Below the pieces are notes generated by a model that made no database searches, had not been told where the DNA came from, and was given only the letters and a program-made list of their open reading frames with translations. This document shows positions 1 through 10,354 of a stretch of DNA of 64,000 nt, in pieces; positions within the stretch are counted from its first letter, which is position 1, and every line of letters starts with the position of its first letter. Made by a program: the position numbers and the translations under genes. Source of the DNA: Certhia americana (Eukaryota; Chordata; Aves; Passeriformes; Certhiidae); the NCBI GenBank assembly GCA_018697195.1, contig JAGMWU010000049.1:249692-313691 (forward strand), in the 5' to 3' direction.

Positions 1-1202
1 GGAATAGCACAAATAGCTTGAATACGGTTAGTACCTAGCTTTCGTTGCCCTTGTGAAATCTCACATCCCAGGTAAATCACAGTCTGCTGGGCAACTTGTG
101 CCTTCTCTTTAGACACCTTATATCCTCCCAGTCCTAGCTGATTTAAAACTTCAATTGTTACCTTTATGCAGGTTGGTTTTTCTTCTGTAGCTATTAGTAT
201 ATCATCAACATACTGTAACAACAGGTATTGTTGTCTTGGTACTTGCCCATTTTCAGTCCAAATCTCCAGCTCTTTAGCTAGCTGGCTTCCAAACAGTGTT
301 GGGCTGTTCTTGTATCCTTGTGGGAGTCGTGTCCAAGTGAGCTGGGTTTTCCTTCCGTTTTCTGGGTTTTCCCATTCAAAGGCAAACAGTTTCCTACTTT
401 CTTTGTCAAGGGGCATGCAGAAAAAGGCATCTTTTAGATCAATTACAGTAAACCACTTATATTTTTCTTTCACGGATGTTAATAATGTATAAGGATTAGC
501 TACCACTGGGTAAATATCTTTAGTTATTCCATTTATTGCTCTCAAATCCTGTACCAGCCTATACTCACCATTTGGTTTCTTTACTGGAAAGATTGGTGTA
601 TTAAATTCTGATTCACATTCTTCTAAAATTTGGTATTTCAAAAACTTTTCAATAATTTTCACTATTCCTTGCCGTGCTTCTGGTTTTATAGGATACTGTT
701 TGATTTGTACAGCTTTTGCTCCTTCTTTTAACTCTACATGTACTGGTTGTGCCAATTTAGATTTCCCTGGTATGTCTGTCTCCCATACAGAGGGAATTAC
801 TGCGTCCTCTACTTCCTGAGGGATAGCAGGGACTGGTTTTTCTTTTATCATTAAAATTTGTCCTGTCTCAGGTATTTTCATCAAAAGTTCTCCATTTTCA
901 AAAGTTATCACTGCATCAAGTTTTGCTAGTAGATCTCGTCCTAACAGTGGAATTGGACATTCAGGCATACATAAGCATTCATGTGTTAACACTTTGTTTC
1001 TAAAACACAAATCTAGGGGTTGCAGGAATGGTCCATTTTCCTCCTTCCCTGTGGCTCCAACTATTGTTGCTGTTTTGTGTCCAATTTGCCCTCTTAGATC
1101 ATTTAGCACAGAATATGTAGCCCCCGTATCTATCAAAAATTTTACTTCTTTATCTCCCAATTGTATAGTCACTAAAGGTTCTTGTATTGGTTTTTGTTGC
1201 AA
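1..1202 (-). pseudogene. pol: Endogenous retrovirus protease-RT, left copy, cut by window edge
   Basis: The minus-strand frame is open from 1202 to the window start. It opens with an aspartic protease carrying the DTG active site within a DTGATYSVL context, followed by the N-terminal fingers and palm of a gammaretrovirus-like reverse transcriptase with YVDD. No ATG is expected, because gammaretroviral protease is made by read-through from gag. Nothing in this part is broken, but the gag upstream is, so it is unlikely to be expressed as a normal polyprotein. The sequence is the same as the right copy at 8457-9658. Confidence 0.88.
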
Positions 1203-1898
1203 TTTGTTCCGATTCTAGTCAGCTGCTGTACTCTCTCAGCACCATCAATTTTGAAGCATCTTGATTCTGATTAAACTAATTGCCCTGGTTAAGCCGATTC
1301 GGGCATTTGTTTTTTCCAGTGCCCCTCCTGTCTGCAATAGGCACACTGATTTAACCCTAATCTTGGCAAAACCGATCCCCCTCATCCTCTGCCAAGTCCG
1401 CCCCTCCCCAGTCCACGACCACCTCTGCCACGCCCCCTAAAATTTGGATTTTCTCTTCCTTGCATGACTGCCAAAAGGTTTTGTTGCTGCTTTTTACTAG
1501 CTTCTTTTTCTCTGTTATTGTATACTTTCCAAGCCACTTCAAGTAATTTATTCAAATTCCTTAAGTCCTCTCCCTCCAGCTTCTGCAGCTTCTTCCTAAT
1601 ATCATCTTGCGATTGTCCCAGAAAAATGAATGCAAGCTGGACATTCGTTTGTTCTGTATCTAACCGGAGATCTGTATACTTTCTGGCTGCCTCTTTAAGC
1701 CTTTCCAAAAATGCAGCAGGGGATTCTTTCTTTTCCTGTCTTACCTCATACAATTTAGACCAATTCATAGCCTTAGGTATAGCATTCCCAACCCCTATCT
1801 GGACCCATTCTTGGTATCTCTTCAGCCTCCGTGTACCTTCAAAGGTATTGGGATCCCACCCTGGATCCTCAGTCGGAAAATTCTCATCTAAAGTCCCC
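1..1898 (-). repeat. Left copy of a perfect direct duplication (gag/pro/RT part of the provirus)
   Basis: This block matches 8457-10354 with a constant offset of 8456 bases, and I saw no difference in the parts compared or in the translated frames. It covers the N-terminal RT, protease, nucleocapsid and part of capsid of an endogenous retrovirus on the minus strand. The match is cut off by the window edge on one side and by the N gap at 10355 on the other, so the real duplicated length is unknown. Identity over this length suggests a very recent event or an assembly duplicate. Confidence 0.9.
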
Positions 1899-2948
1899 AG
1901 CACTACCCCAATTCTGAGATCTTCTCTCGCCTTCTCCTTAGCTGTTCTAAGCACCATTTCTTTTTCAGTAGAATCCATTAAAGTATCCAATATTACTTGT
2001 ATGTCTTCCCAATCTGGATTCTGAGTTCTCATAATCATATTTACCACCCCTGCCACTTTATCAGGATTTTCTCTATAAGTTCCAGTTGACTGTTTCCAAA
2101 TCACTAAGCCTGCGGGTGAAAAAGGCACTTTCACAAACACCGGTCCTTCTACTCCTACTCCTTGTCTCAAGGGGGCAATCACAGTCCGCCTTTGTCTGCC
2201 CAAATCTTTTCCTGTTTTACCCAGAACCAGAGCCAGCTTTGACCGAGTCCGATGGGGTACTGGTGTCACTGATTTATTATCATCATCCTCACTGCTATCC
2301 TCCTCCCTAGCATTCTTCCCATTCCTATGTATTACAGTTAGATTTTGATCATCTCCCGGAGGAGAAGGGTCGGGTGAAGGCGGTAAAAGGAGGATAAAGG
2401 AGGTAAGGTGAAGGGGAGTTAGGTTCGGGTAAAATAGGATTAGGTGAAAAAGTGGAGGCAGACAAGACAGAATCAGGTTCTCTTGGTCTTGCTGAACTCA
2501 CTTGTAAATCAACATCCATTTCTTTTCCTTGACGCAAACTTTCTTTTAATGCCAAGTGCTTCAAACAATCTTTTTCTTTTACACAGACCTCACATTTATC
2601 ACTCACACATTCTTTAATTACCATCAAGCCGCACTCAGCCTGCCATTCTGGCTTATCACGCAAATAGAAAACCAAATCCACATACGGAATCTCATCCATT
2701 TTTCCTTCTCGTTTACAAAACAACATTAATTGTAAAATAGTGTTATATTGCAAAGATCCATTTCTCGGCCACTTTTCCCCACTCTCCAGATTATATTCTG
2801 GCCACCACATATTACAATAATCAATCAACTTTACTTGACGTAAATCTTGTCCAAAGTTGCCCTGTTTCCAATGTGCTAATAAGCACCCCAAAGGAGAAGT
2901 CCGCAGTATAGGAGCATTGCTACCTAAAATCCCTTTCAGCTTCTCCAT
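1289..2948 (-). pseudogene. gag: Endogenous retrovirus gag, left copy, broken
   Basis: The matrix part begins at the first in-frame ATG, 2948, and has a gammaretrovirus-like matrix and a proline-rich linker. The frame shifts around 2340-2360: matrix/linker is open to 2349 in one frame, and capsid to nucleocapsid is open from about 2345 down to 1382 in another. The nucleocapsid is Gly/Arg-rich and carries an in-frame TGA at 1382-1384. Past that stop the same frame shows the CX2CX4H part of a CCHC zinc knuckle, but the final cysteine is put out of frame by an extra A near 1304. The frame ends at 1289. Gly2, the usual myristoylation site, is not present after the chosen ATG. Three lesions make this a dead gene. 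Confidence 0.85.
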
Positions 2949-3238
2949 ATTACAGCTACAATACACCACACACCACTGATACCGAACCCGCACTGCTTTC
3001 ACAATGTCTGACGGACGGCAGCCTAGGCAATACCACCAGGAATTCCTTTAGCCCAACCGTGCGTAGCTTTCGCGGCATCTTATCGGCAGGCACCAGACCA
3101 GACTGAAAAGCACCTTACCTCTCTCAGAGGGACGTTGTGAGCGGTGGAGATGGTTGCTGCCGGATGGGCTCCCCGAGAATCCCTCGGTGCTGGCTGGAGC
3201 GTGATCGGGTCATGAACTCGCTCAGCAGCAATCACTGG
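2949..3238 (-). other. Retroviral leader between primer site and gag, with splice donor
   Basis: This is the untranslated leader of the left copy. A strong splice donor, AG|GTAAGG, lies at 3119/3118 and is the expected source of spliced env or accessory mRNA. Two short upstream ORFs begin in the leader, and both stop before the donor. The rest would contain the packaging signal, which I cannot recognise by eye. Confidence 0.6.
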
Positions 3239-3256
3239 GTCCCATCTGGGTCGCCA
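3239..3256 (-). promoter_or_regulatory. tRNA primer binding site
   Basis: The minus strand reads TGGCGACCCAGATGGGAC three bases downstream of the LTR end. It starts with TGG, the complement of tRNA CCA. The matching tRNA 3' end looks most like an arginine tRNA, but I could not confirm an exact match. Confidence 0.75.
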
Positions 3257-3259
3257 AAA

Positions 3260-3682
3260 TGTTAGCGTTCAGGAACACACATAATCATGGATTGATTATA
3301 TGCAGGTGCTTTTATTGAAGCGCGCGGGAGCTAGGGGTATTGCAACTCAAATCTAGCTCCGTCGTCTTTGTCTATGGTGCACATATTTATACAATTTCAG
3401 CTATAGCACTTATACAACCCTGTTACATCAATAATCACTCTAACAACCTTATCACATTGATTCATGAGAGTTAGCCCATCCTTGTACCACTCTCGTACCA
3501 TCATGTACGAATCTTATCTCTGGGTGGGTGTCTTGGAGGTCCCAAGTACCAGTTCCAGTCAGGGGTGGATATTTTGGCAATTCCCTAGTGCTCATTCCCG
3601 TAAGCCTTTACCTATCCCTAATGCCAAGCATTCTTGCAGCCTACTTCTACATGATTTTAAAGCCTTTAACCCTATGCTAACA
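3260..3682 (-). mobile_element. Retroviral LTR (423 bp) shared by two proviral interiors
   Basis: On the minus strand it starts TGTTAGC and ends GCTAACA, a perfect 7-base terminal inversion. A polypurine tract lies just upstream and the primer site just downstream. A TATA box (TATAAATA, 3391-3384) and a poly(A) signal (AATAAA, 3316-3311) fix the orientation. It follows env of the right copy and precedes the leader and gag of the left copy, so it serves as 3' LTR of one and 5' LTR of the other. Confidence 0.92.
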
Positions 3683-3694
3683 TTTCCCCCCTTT
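3683..3694 (-). promoter_or_regulatory. Polypurine tract (plus-strand primer)
   Basis: The minus strand reads AAAGGGGGGAAA directly before the LTR start. This is the expected position and composition for a retroviral polypurine tract. Confidence 0.85.
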
Positions 3695-3760
3695 GAAAGT
3701 ATTTCACTTTACTGCAATAAGTGTAATGCTTTCACTATATACAGTCTTTTGTTTTTGAAT

Positions 3761-5539
3761 TTATACTTGGTGTTCATCTTCAAATCCATCGTTGTCATAA
3801 GCGTTGCTAGAGACTGGAGGGTCTGGAGATGACAAATGTGAGTGTGAACTTCTGTCTCGTGTCAGTGCCTTGATTATCTTCTGGTTCCAGGATACTCTTT
3901 TCTTTATTTCTCCCTTCAGAACTGCAAAGATTAGCCAGACTGCTAAAAATACAATCAGCAGGATTATTAAATTCTCAACAATAGATTTGATCCATGAGCT
4001 CACGTTCCATCCTAGCCTTTCAAAGATTTTATCTAACCAACTTGTAGTCAGATCCTTTTGTTCTTTCTGTGCTTCTTGCTCTATTTGTTTTAACTGATTA
4101 ATATCATGTTCTACATCTGCAGTTACATTTGGGATGTGAATGCAACAGTGATCAATTTGTATCAATACCATTGATAGAAATTGATATTGATTGATATTGA
4201 TCAATCAGTGATCAATTTGTCCTTTTAGGTATCCGCACACTCCGCGTTCTTTCAACAATAGCATATCTAGAGCCAACCTGTTTTGCAGGGTCATTTTAGT
4301 TGTGGCTTGTAATTGCACATTTAAATCTCTAAATCCTTCTTTGGTAACTCTTGCCAATCTTTCTACCTGGCCTGTAAGTTTGTACAACATTTCTCTATTA
4401 TTATAGTTTGCTATTGGACCGAACAAGGATTCCAGAGCCCACCTAAATTTTACACCACTGGAGGGTTCTTGCCATGTCTCATCATTCTCTTGAACTTCTC
4501 GTCTAGTCCTTATTTGCAGAAGTTCATGATTTCCTTTGAATGGGGACCTTTTCCAAATTGGGCATAAAGTAGGGAGGCCTAAAGTAATTTCTCTTACTTT
4601 TCCATCCACAGGCAGGTGTGTTGTCCAGGTACCATCACTTGCAGCCCATACAAATTGGCCTGGACTCTGAATGGTACTTCTGCTACATATTATCCTCTGA
4701 ATCACCTGTCCTATTTTATAATTTATTTCACCTTGTTTATGTTTAATTCCTCTACAGGCACAGCCAATTCACAGAGCTACTACCAATGGTGGCATCTGTT
4801 TTATTTCGTTATCGTCAGAAGTACAGTCATAGGTTCTATTGCAGGACCACCAGTTTACTGTATCTGCTTCTACTCTACTGCTGGTTGCAACATTCAGTAC
4901 CCCAGGATCTGTTTTATTTTCAGAGCCTTCCCACTTAATGCACCAAGGGGTATCTGCCATGTATTGAAATTTTTGAAGCACACTCACTGACCATGCACTG
5001 TCCCAAATCTCAGCCTGACCTTTCTCTTCTTGTCCTTCACACCTCCATACAAGAACAGTATCCGAAATATTTTCTTGAACTTTCTGATATTTTGGCAAAA
5101 CACATTCCCATATTGCGTTGTCATGATCTAATATCCCTAATGGTGACAACTTTATAAATTTCTCTACTTTGCCATGACTCTGAATGCAATCTTGTTTGCT
5201 CAAAAGTTTCATCCATTCTCCCACTACCTTCTAAGTATCTTTAACCACTTGTCTCGTTTCTGACACCTGCTTGCATGCAATTGTTCTATTCTCTTGAATT
5301 TCGGGTAATTCTGATGTTATGATTCCCCAACTTATAGGATCTCCTGCTGCCTTTGGTATTGGTAGACAGGCAGTTATTTTGCTGGTGTTTTGAATGTTGG
5401 CAAAATCTTTGATTAATCTAATCATTACATTTTCTACCTGAATGGTGTTAGGGACTTTTATCACTTGTGTCTCTGGCTGTACTGAAATCTGAGCCATGAC
5501 AAGAGCCACTTTCCACACAAGGAAATACACTTTTCTCAT
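3761..5539 (-). pseudogene. env: Endogenous retrovirus env with three in-frame stops
   Basis: A single frame of about 592 codons runs from the ATG at 5539 to the end of TM at 3761. It has a short hydrophobic signal segment, N-glycosylation sites in SU, an RTRR furin-type cleavage site, a heptad-repeat region, a CKS17-like immunosuppressive segment (LQNRLALDMLLLKE), a CC pair, one membrane anchor and a charged tail. It is broken by TAG at 5231-5233, TGA at 4769-4771 and TGA at 4205-4207. The last stop lies inside a 60-bp insertion next to the TM cysteine motif. The start codon overlaps the stop of the upstream ORF. It resembles avian gamma-type env and cannot make full-length protein. Confidence 0.85.
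4146..4220 (-). repeat. 60-bp insertion with 15-bp direct repeats inside env TM
   Basis: The 15-mer CAGTGATCAATTTGT occurs at 4146-4160 and again at 4206-4220, a spacing of 60. The intervening sequence is made of ATTGAT-like steps. The insertion keeps frame but brings a TGA and separates the first TM cysteine from the following CC pair. Replication slippage or a filled double-strand break are both possible. Confidence 0.8.
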
Positions 5540-6135
5540 CTTCTCTTTCTCTTAAAATAAATCCCTCCTTGCTTATTATGTTTTTTACACAGCTGATAAT
5601 AACTAGCAGCAATTAGGCTCGTTCTATTCAAAATTCGTACTAAATGTAAAAGTTTAAGTAGCCTATAAGCAGTATAAGCAAGTTCTTGCTGTTCTATGTT
5701 TTCAAATAATTGATGCAATTCAGCTTGAGTGGCCTCAGGATAATTAAGCCAATTCTGCAATGCTGTATATGGACTTTCTGTGCGAAAAGGATGGGTACAA
5801 TCAGCACATCCTCTTAATAAATCAAAATCACCTCTGTTGTGTATTGTCCTATAACAGCCCCCACATTCAACAACGAGAGAGTCACATCGGTCTCCCAAAC
5901 ATCCACACTTCAACTTTGTAACCTTGTTGGACCTAACAATCCATTTCTCATGTAAAGCAGTAAAAGCAACAAACAGTTGTGGATCACGCCACTCAACTTG
6001 ACCCTTAGTTAATCCTAGTTCTTGTTCCAATTGATCACAAATTGGTCTTAATCTTTGATTATATCTATGGAGCCATCGTTGTCTGGCGTCGTCGTCCGTG
6101 CTGGCGCTGGCCGAGTCCTCCGACTCGGAACTCAC
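5536..6135 (-). CDS. Unrecognised Cys/His-rich ORF between pol and env, no ATG
   Basis: This is an open frame of 199 codons; 6135 is a GTG and there is no methionine codon anywhere later in the frame. It is in the same frame as integrase, separated from it only by the TAA at 6148-6150 and four codons. Counting from the GTG, residues 1-17 are Ser/Asp/Glu-rich, 20-65 look helical, and 77-115 hold C77, C79, C84, C91, C94, H99, C110, C113 and H115, which could bind one or two zinc ions. The C-terminus ends FKRKRR, a likely nuclear signal. The stop overlaps the env start as ATGA. Ordinary gammaretroviruses have no gene here. It could be a spliced or read-through accessory or regulatory protein, or chance survival of an open frame. 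I recognise no family. Confidence 0.6.
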   Translation of the reverse strand: MSSESEDSASASTDDDARQRWLHRYNQRLRPICDQLEQELGLTKGQVEWRDPQLFVAFTALHEKWIVRSNKVTKLKCGCLGDRCDSLVVECGGCYRTIHNRGDFDLLRGCADCTHPFRTESPYTALQNWLNYPEATQAELHQLFENIEQQELAYTAYRLLKLLHLVRILNRTSLIAASYYQLCKKHNKQGGIYFKRKRR

Positions 6136-6147
6136 ACGGGACCTGTT

Positions 6148-7357
6148 TTATCTACTCGTTGGTTTTACAGTTTGCGCAGTCCACGGTGCAGGGGAAATCT
6201 TCTTCACTCTGGTGTAATGTATCCAGGGATCCAGTCCAGCTACTTTAACTGCTGTAAAGGTAGTTAACAGTACCTGATAGGGTCCATTCCACCTTTCTTT
6301 TAATGGTTCTTCGTTCCAGGTTTTAACGTACACTTCATCTCCTGGGTGGATATCATGAACTGGATTTTCAAGAGTCAGCGGCCTATTCCACACCAGGGTG
6401 CTCCGAAGTCGTGCTAGAACTTTTCCAAGAGACAAAACAAAATTATACACCTCTTGTTTCCCTGTAACATGTACATTTGGATTGGGGTCAGGAGATTCAT
6501 ATGGTTTCCCATACAATATCTCATAGGGACTGACTGACATCCCGCTCCTGGGCTTTACTCGAATCCTCAGCAGTGCTATTGGTAAGGCTTGTGGCCACTT
6601 GTAATTTAGCTTCTTGGCATATTTTGCTGATCTGTCTCTTCAGTGTCTGATTCATCCTCTCTACCTGTCCACTGGATTGGGGTCTCCATGGTGTATGGAG
6701 GTCCCAAGCTATTCCCAGCAACCTACTCACCTTCTTTACTACTGTGGCTACAAAGTGTGGGCCCCTATCCGATGATATTCCTAGAGGCACCCCAAATCTT
6801 GGAATGATTTCCTGCAGTAACCATTTGACTGTCTCCTTTGCTTGATTTGTGCGACAGGGAAGGGCTTCTGGCCATCTTGAAAATGTGTCAACCCCCACCA
6901 GTAGATATTTGTATCCTCGAGTTCTTGGTAATTCTACAAAATCCACCTGCCAATAGTCTCCTGGTTCTACTCCTACTCGAATTCTCCCCAATTGTGCTTG
7001 TCATCTAGCTACTGGATTGTTCTTTAAGCAAATTTCACATTTTGATATTACTGATTTTGCCATTGTTAACATCCGTACTGACATTAAATTTCATTGTAAC
7101 AATTTCACCAATGCCTCTGCACCCCAATGACATTCGTTATGTTTAACTTGTAAAATTTCTCTCATTATCAAGGGGGGTACCACTATTTGTCCCTGTGCAA
7201 TTACATACCACCCTTCTGAATTCTTCTGTGCATTCAGCGAGCGTGCCAATCTCTCATCTTCTATTGAATATTTTGGTTCTGGAGGTAAATTAAGCTGAGA
7301 TACATTAGTTTTTAAAGGTATCAATGCCATTGTAGTTTGTACGTCTCGAGCAACTTG
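6148..7357 (-). pseudogene. pol: Endogenous retrovirus integrase, multiply broken
   Basis: The N-terminal HHCC zinc domain is visible (HNECH at about 7144-7130, then CEIC near 7030). The catalytic core has VDTFSRWPEA and the SSDRGPHF context. The C-terminal domain has a WNGPYQVLLTTFTAVK SH3-like stretch and ends at TAA 6148-6150. Lesions are TGA at 7358-7360 at the RNase H boundary, TGA at 7091-7093, TGA at 7001-7003 and a one-base frameshift around 6615-6640. Integrase is followed directly by the unrecognised ORF in the same frame. Confidence 0.85.
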
Positions 7358-7915
7358 TCAGGCTGTCCAGTCTGCTTTTCGATTTCCTTCATGAATTCTG
7401 GAGCTTCCTGATTGGTGAGCTTTGCAATGCATGATTGCTACTTGCTCAGGCTTTTGTACTGCTTTTATTACCTGCAGGACTGCATCTTGATGTTTAATGT
7501 GTGTGCCTTGAGAAAACAGCAGTCCTCTTTCTTTCCACAGTGCCCCGTGTACATGTACCACTCCAAAAGCATATTTTGAATCAGTCCAAATGTTTACCTT
7601 TTTCCCTTCACTCAGTTCCAATGCCCTGCTTAAAACAACCAGTTCTGCCCTCTGGGCAGATGTATTTGCTGGTAAGGCCTTTGCCTCCACCACTGCTCCT
7701 ATTGTTGTTACCGCATATCCAGCGTATCTGCTTCCGTTCTCCACAAAACTGCTTCCATCTGTAAACAATTCCCAGTCTGCCTGTTCCACTGGGACGTCTT
7801 TCAAGTCTGCTCTAGCTGAACAGGCATATTCTATCACTTCCACACAATTGTGTTCTAAGGGGCTTTCTTCAGTGGTGATACCTAAAAACAAAGCTGGATT
7901 CAAAAGGTTAGTTGT
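7358..7915 (-). pseudogene. pol: Endogenous retrovirus RNase H domain, flanked by stops
   Basis: The RNase H fold is recognisable from WELFTDGSS (first catalytic Asp), a central ELVVLSRALE helix with Glu, the WTDSKYAFGV Asp motif and a late HCKAHQ region. It is in the same frame as RT but separated by a TAG at 7916-7918, and it ends with TGA at 7358-7360. Both are single in-frame stops, typical of mutational decay. Confidence 0.85.
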
Positions 7916-9658
7916 CTATAGTGTGACATCATCTTGCTCGGTTAGAATTACCTGAATTTTCATCATTCTGCTTGGGGACAGCCAATGGCTTCCCTTTTGC
8001 TCTAATACAGTGGTTACCATGTGTGGCACATAGACATCTATGTGTCTGCCCATCGTGAGTTTCCTAGCTCCTTGTATCAGCATCACAGTGGCTGTAACTG
8101 CCCGCAGGCATGGGGGCCATCCAGCACTCACATTGTCAAGCTGTTTGGAGAAGTAGCCTACTGGCCTTTTCCAGCTTCCCAAACGTTGGGTGAGCACTCC
8201 CAATGCCAGACGCAGCCTTTCATGTACGAACAGCTGAAAATCCTTGGATAGATCAGGCAATCCCAATGCTGGAGCTGTCGTCAATGCTTCTTTCAGTTTG
8301 AGGAAGGCTTCCTTCTGTGGTTTGCCCCAGGTAAATGGCTGTGTCTTCTGGGCCTCGTACAGGGGTTTTGCAGTTAGCCCATAGTCCATCATCCACAGGC
8401 AGCACCATCCGGCCATGCCGAGGAAGACTCGCAGCTCATGCAGGTTCTGGGGTTCTGGAATAGCACAAATAGCTTGAATACGGTTAGTACCTAGCTTTCG
8501 TTGCCCTTGTGAAATCTCACATCCCAGGTAAATCACAGTCTGCTGGGCAACTTGTGCCTTCTCTTTAGACACCTTATATCCTCCCAGTCCTAGCTGATTT
8601 AAAACTTCAATTGTTACCTTTATGCAGGTTGGTTTTTCTTCTGTAGCTATTAGTATATCATCAACATACTGTAACAACAGGTATTGTTGTCTTGGTACTT
8701 GCCCATTTTCAGTCCAAATCTCCAGCTCTTTAGCTAGCTGGCTTCCAAACAGTGTTGGGCTGTTCTTGTATCCTTGTGGGAGTCGTGTCCAAGTGAGCTG
8801 GGTTTTCCTTCCGTTTTCTGGGTTTTCCCATTCAAAGGCAAACAGTTTCCTACTTTCTTTGTCAAGGGGCATGCAGAAAAAGGCATCTTTTAGATCAATT
8901 ACAGTAAACCACTTATATTTTTCTTTCACGGATGTTAATAATGTATAAGGATTAGCTACCACTGGGTAAATATCTTTAGTTATTCCATTTATTGCTCTCA
9001 AATCCTGTACCAGCCTATACTCACCATTTGGTTTCTTTACTGGAAAGATTGGTGTATTAAATTCTGATTCACATTCTTCTAAAATTTGGTATTTCAAAAA
9101 CTTTTCAATAATTTTCACTATTCCTTGCCGTGCTTCTGGTTTTATAGGATACTGTTTGATTTGTACAGCTTTTGCTCCTTCTTTTAACTCTACATGTACT
9201 GGTTGTGCCAATTTAGATTTCCCTGGTATGTCTGTCTCCCATACAGAGGGAATTACTGCGTCCTCTACTTCCTGAGGGATAGCAGGGACTGGTTTTTCTT
9301 TTATCATTAAAATTTGTCCTGTCTCAGGTATTTTCATCAAAAGTTCTCCATTTTCAAAAGTTATCACTGCATCAAGTTTTGCTAGTAGATCTCGTCCTAA
9401 CAGTGGAATTGGACATTCAGGCATACATAAGCATTCATGTGTTAACACTTTGTTTCTAAAACACAAATCTAGGGGTTGCAGGAATGGTCCATTTTCCTCC
9501 TTCCCTGTGGCTCCAACTATTGTTGCTGTTTTGTGTCCAATTTGCCCTCTTAGATCATTTAGCACAGAATATGTAGCCCCCGTATCTATCAAAAATTTTA
9601 CTTCTTTATCTCCCAATTGTATAGTCACTAAAGGTTCTTGTATTGGTTTTTGTTGCAA
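7916..9658 (-). pseudogene. pol: Endogenous retrovirus protease-reverse transcriptase, right copy, 580 open codons
   Basis: The aspartic protease (DTGATYSVL; PLLGRDLLAKL near its end) is followed by RT with LPQGYKNSPTLFG and the catalytic YVDD, then the connection region up to a TAG at 7916. The frame begins after the gag-terminal region without an ATG, as expected for gammaretroviral read-through. It is the longest intact part of the provirus. Upstream gag lesions and the downstream stop mean no complete Gag-Pol can be made. It is identical to the left copy where both exist (8457-9658). Confidence 0.88.
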
Positions 9659-10354
9659 TTTGTTCCGATTCTAGTCAGCTGCTGTACTCTCTCAGCACCA
9701 TCAATTTTGAAGCATCTTGATTCTGATTAAACTAATTGCCCTGGTTAAGCCGATTCGGGCATTTGTTTTTTCCAGTGCCCCTCCTGTCTGCAATAGGCAC
9801 ACTGATTTAACCCTAATCTTGGCAAAACCGATCCCCCTCATCCTCTGCCAAGTCCGCCCCTCCCCAGTCCACGACCACCTCTGCCACGCCCCCTAAAATT
9901 TGGATTTTCTCTTCCTTGCATGACTGCCAAAAGGTTTTGTTGCTGCTTTTTACTAGCTTCTTTTTCTCTGTTATTGTATACTTTCCAAGCCACTTCAAGT
10001 AATTTATTCAAATTCCTTAAGTCCTCTCCCTCCAGCTTCTGCAGCTTCTTCCTAATATCATCTTGCGATTGTCCCAGAAAAATGAATGCAAGCTGGACAT
10101 TCGTTTGTTCTGTATCTAACCGGAGATCTGTATACTTTCTGGCTGCCTCTTTAAGCCTTTCCAAAAATGCAGCAGGGGATTCTTTCTTTTCCTGTCTTAC
10201 CTCATACAATTTAGACCAATTCATAGCCTTAGGTATAGCATTCCCAACCCCTATCTGGACCCATTCTTGGTATCTCTTCAGCCTCCGTGTACCTTCAAAG
10301 GTATTGGGATCCCACCCTGGATCCTCAGTCGGAAAATTCTCATCTAAAGTCCCC
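8457..10354 (-). repeat. Right copy of the perfect direct duplication
   Basis: Same sequence as 1-1898. It ends exactly where the N run starts, so the gap hides the junction with host DNA. The shared nucleocapsid TGA and zinc-knuckle frameshift show that these lesions predate the copying. Confidence 0.9.
9745..10354 (-). pseudogene. gag: Endogenous retrovirus gag, right copy, truncated by gap
   Basis: This is the C-terminal half of capsid and the nucleocapsid. It has the same TGA (9838-9840) and zinc-knuckle frameshift as the left copy. Matrix, leader and the outer LTR are absent and would have to lie in the gap. Confidence 0.82.

Noticed and set aside
166..492. Plus-strand open frames inside the provirus (also at 8622-8948 and 1464-2024)
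   Set aside because: Antisense shadows of RT and gag. They recur simply because the block is duplicated.
2949..3238. A leader-encoded start for the ATG-less ORF
   Set aside because: Both ATG frames in the leader meet stops before the splice donor at 3119, so they cannot supply a start by splicing from that donor.
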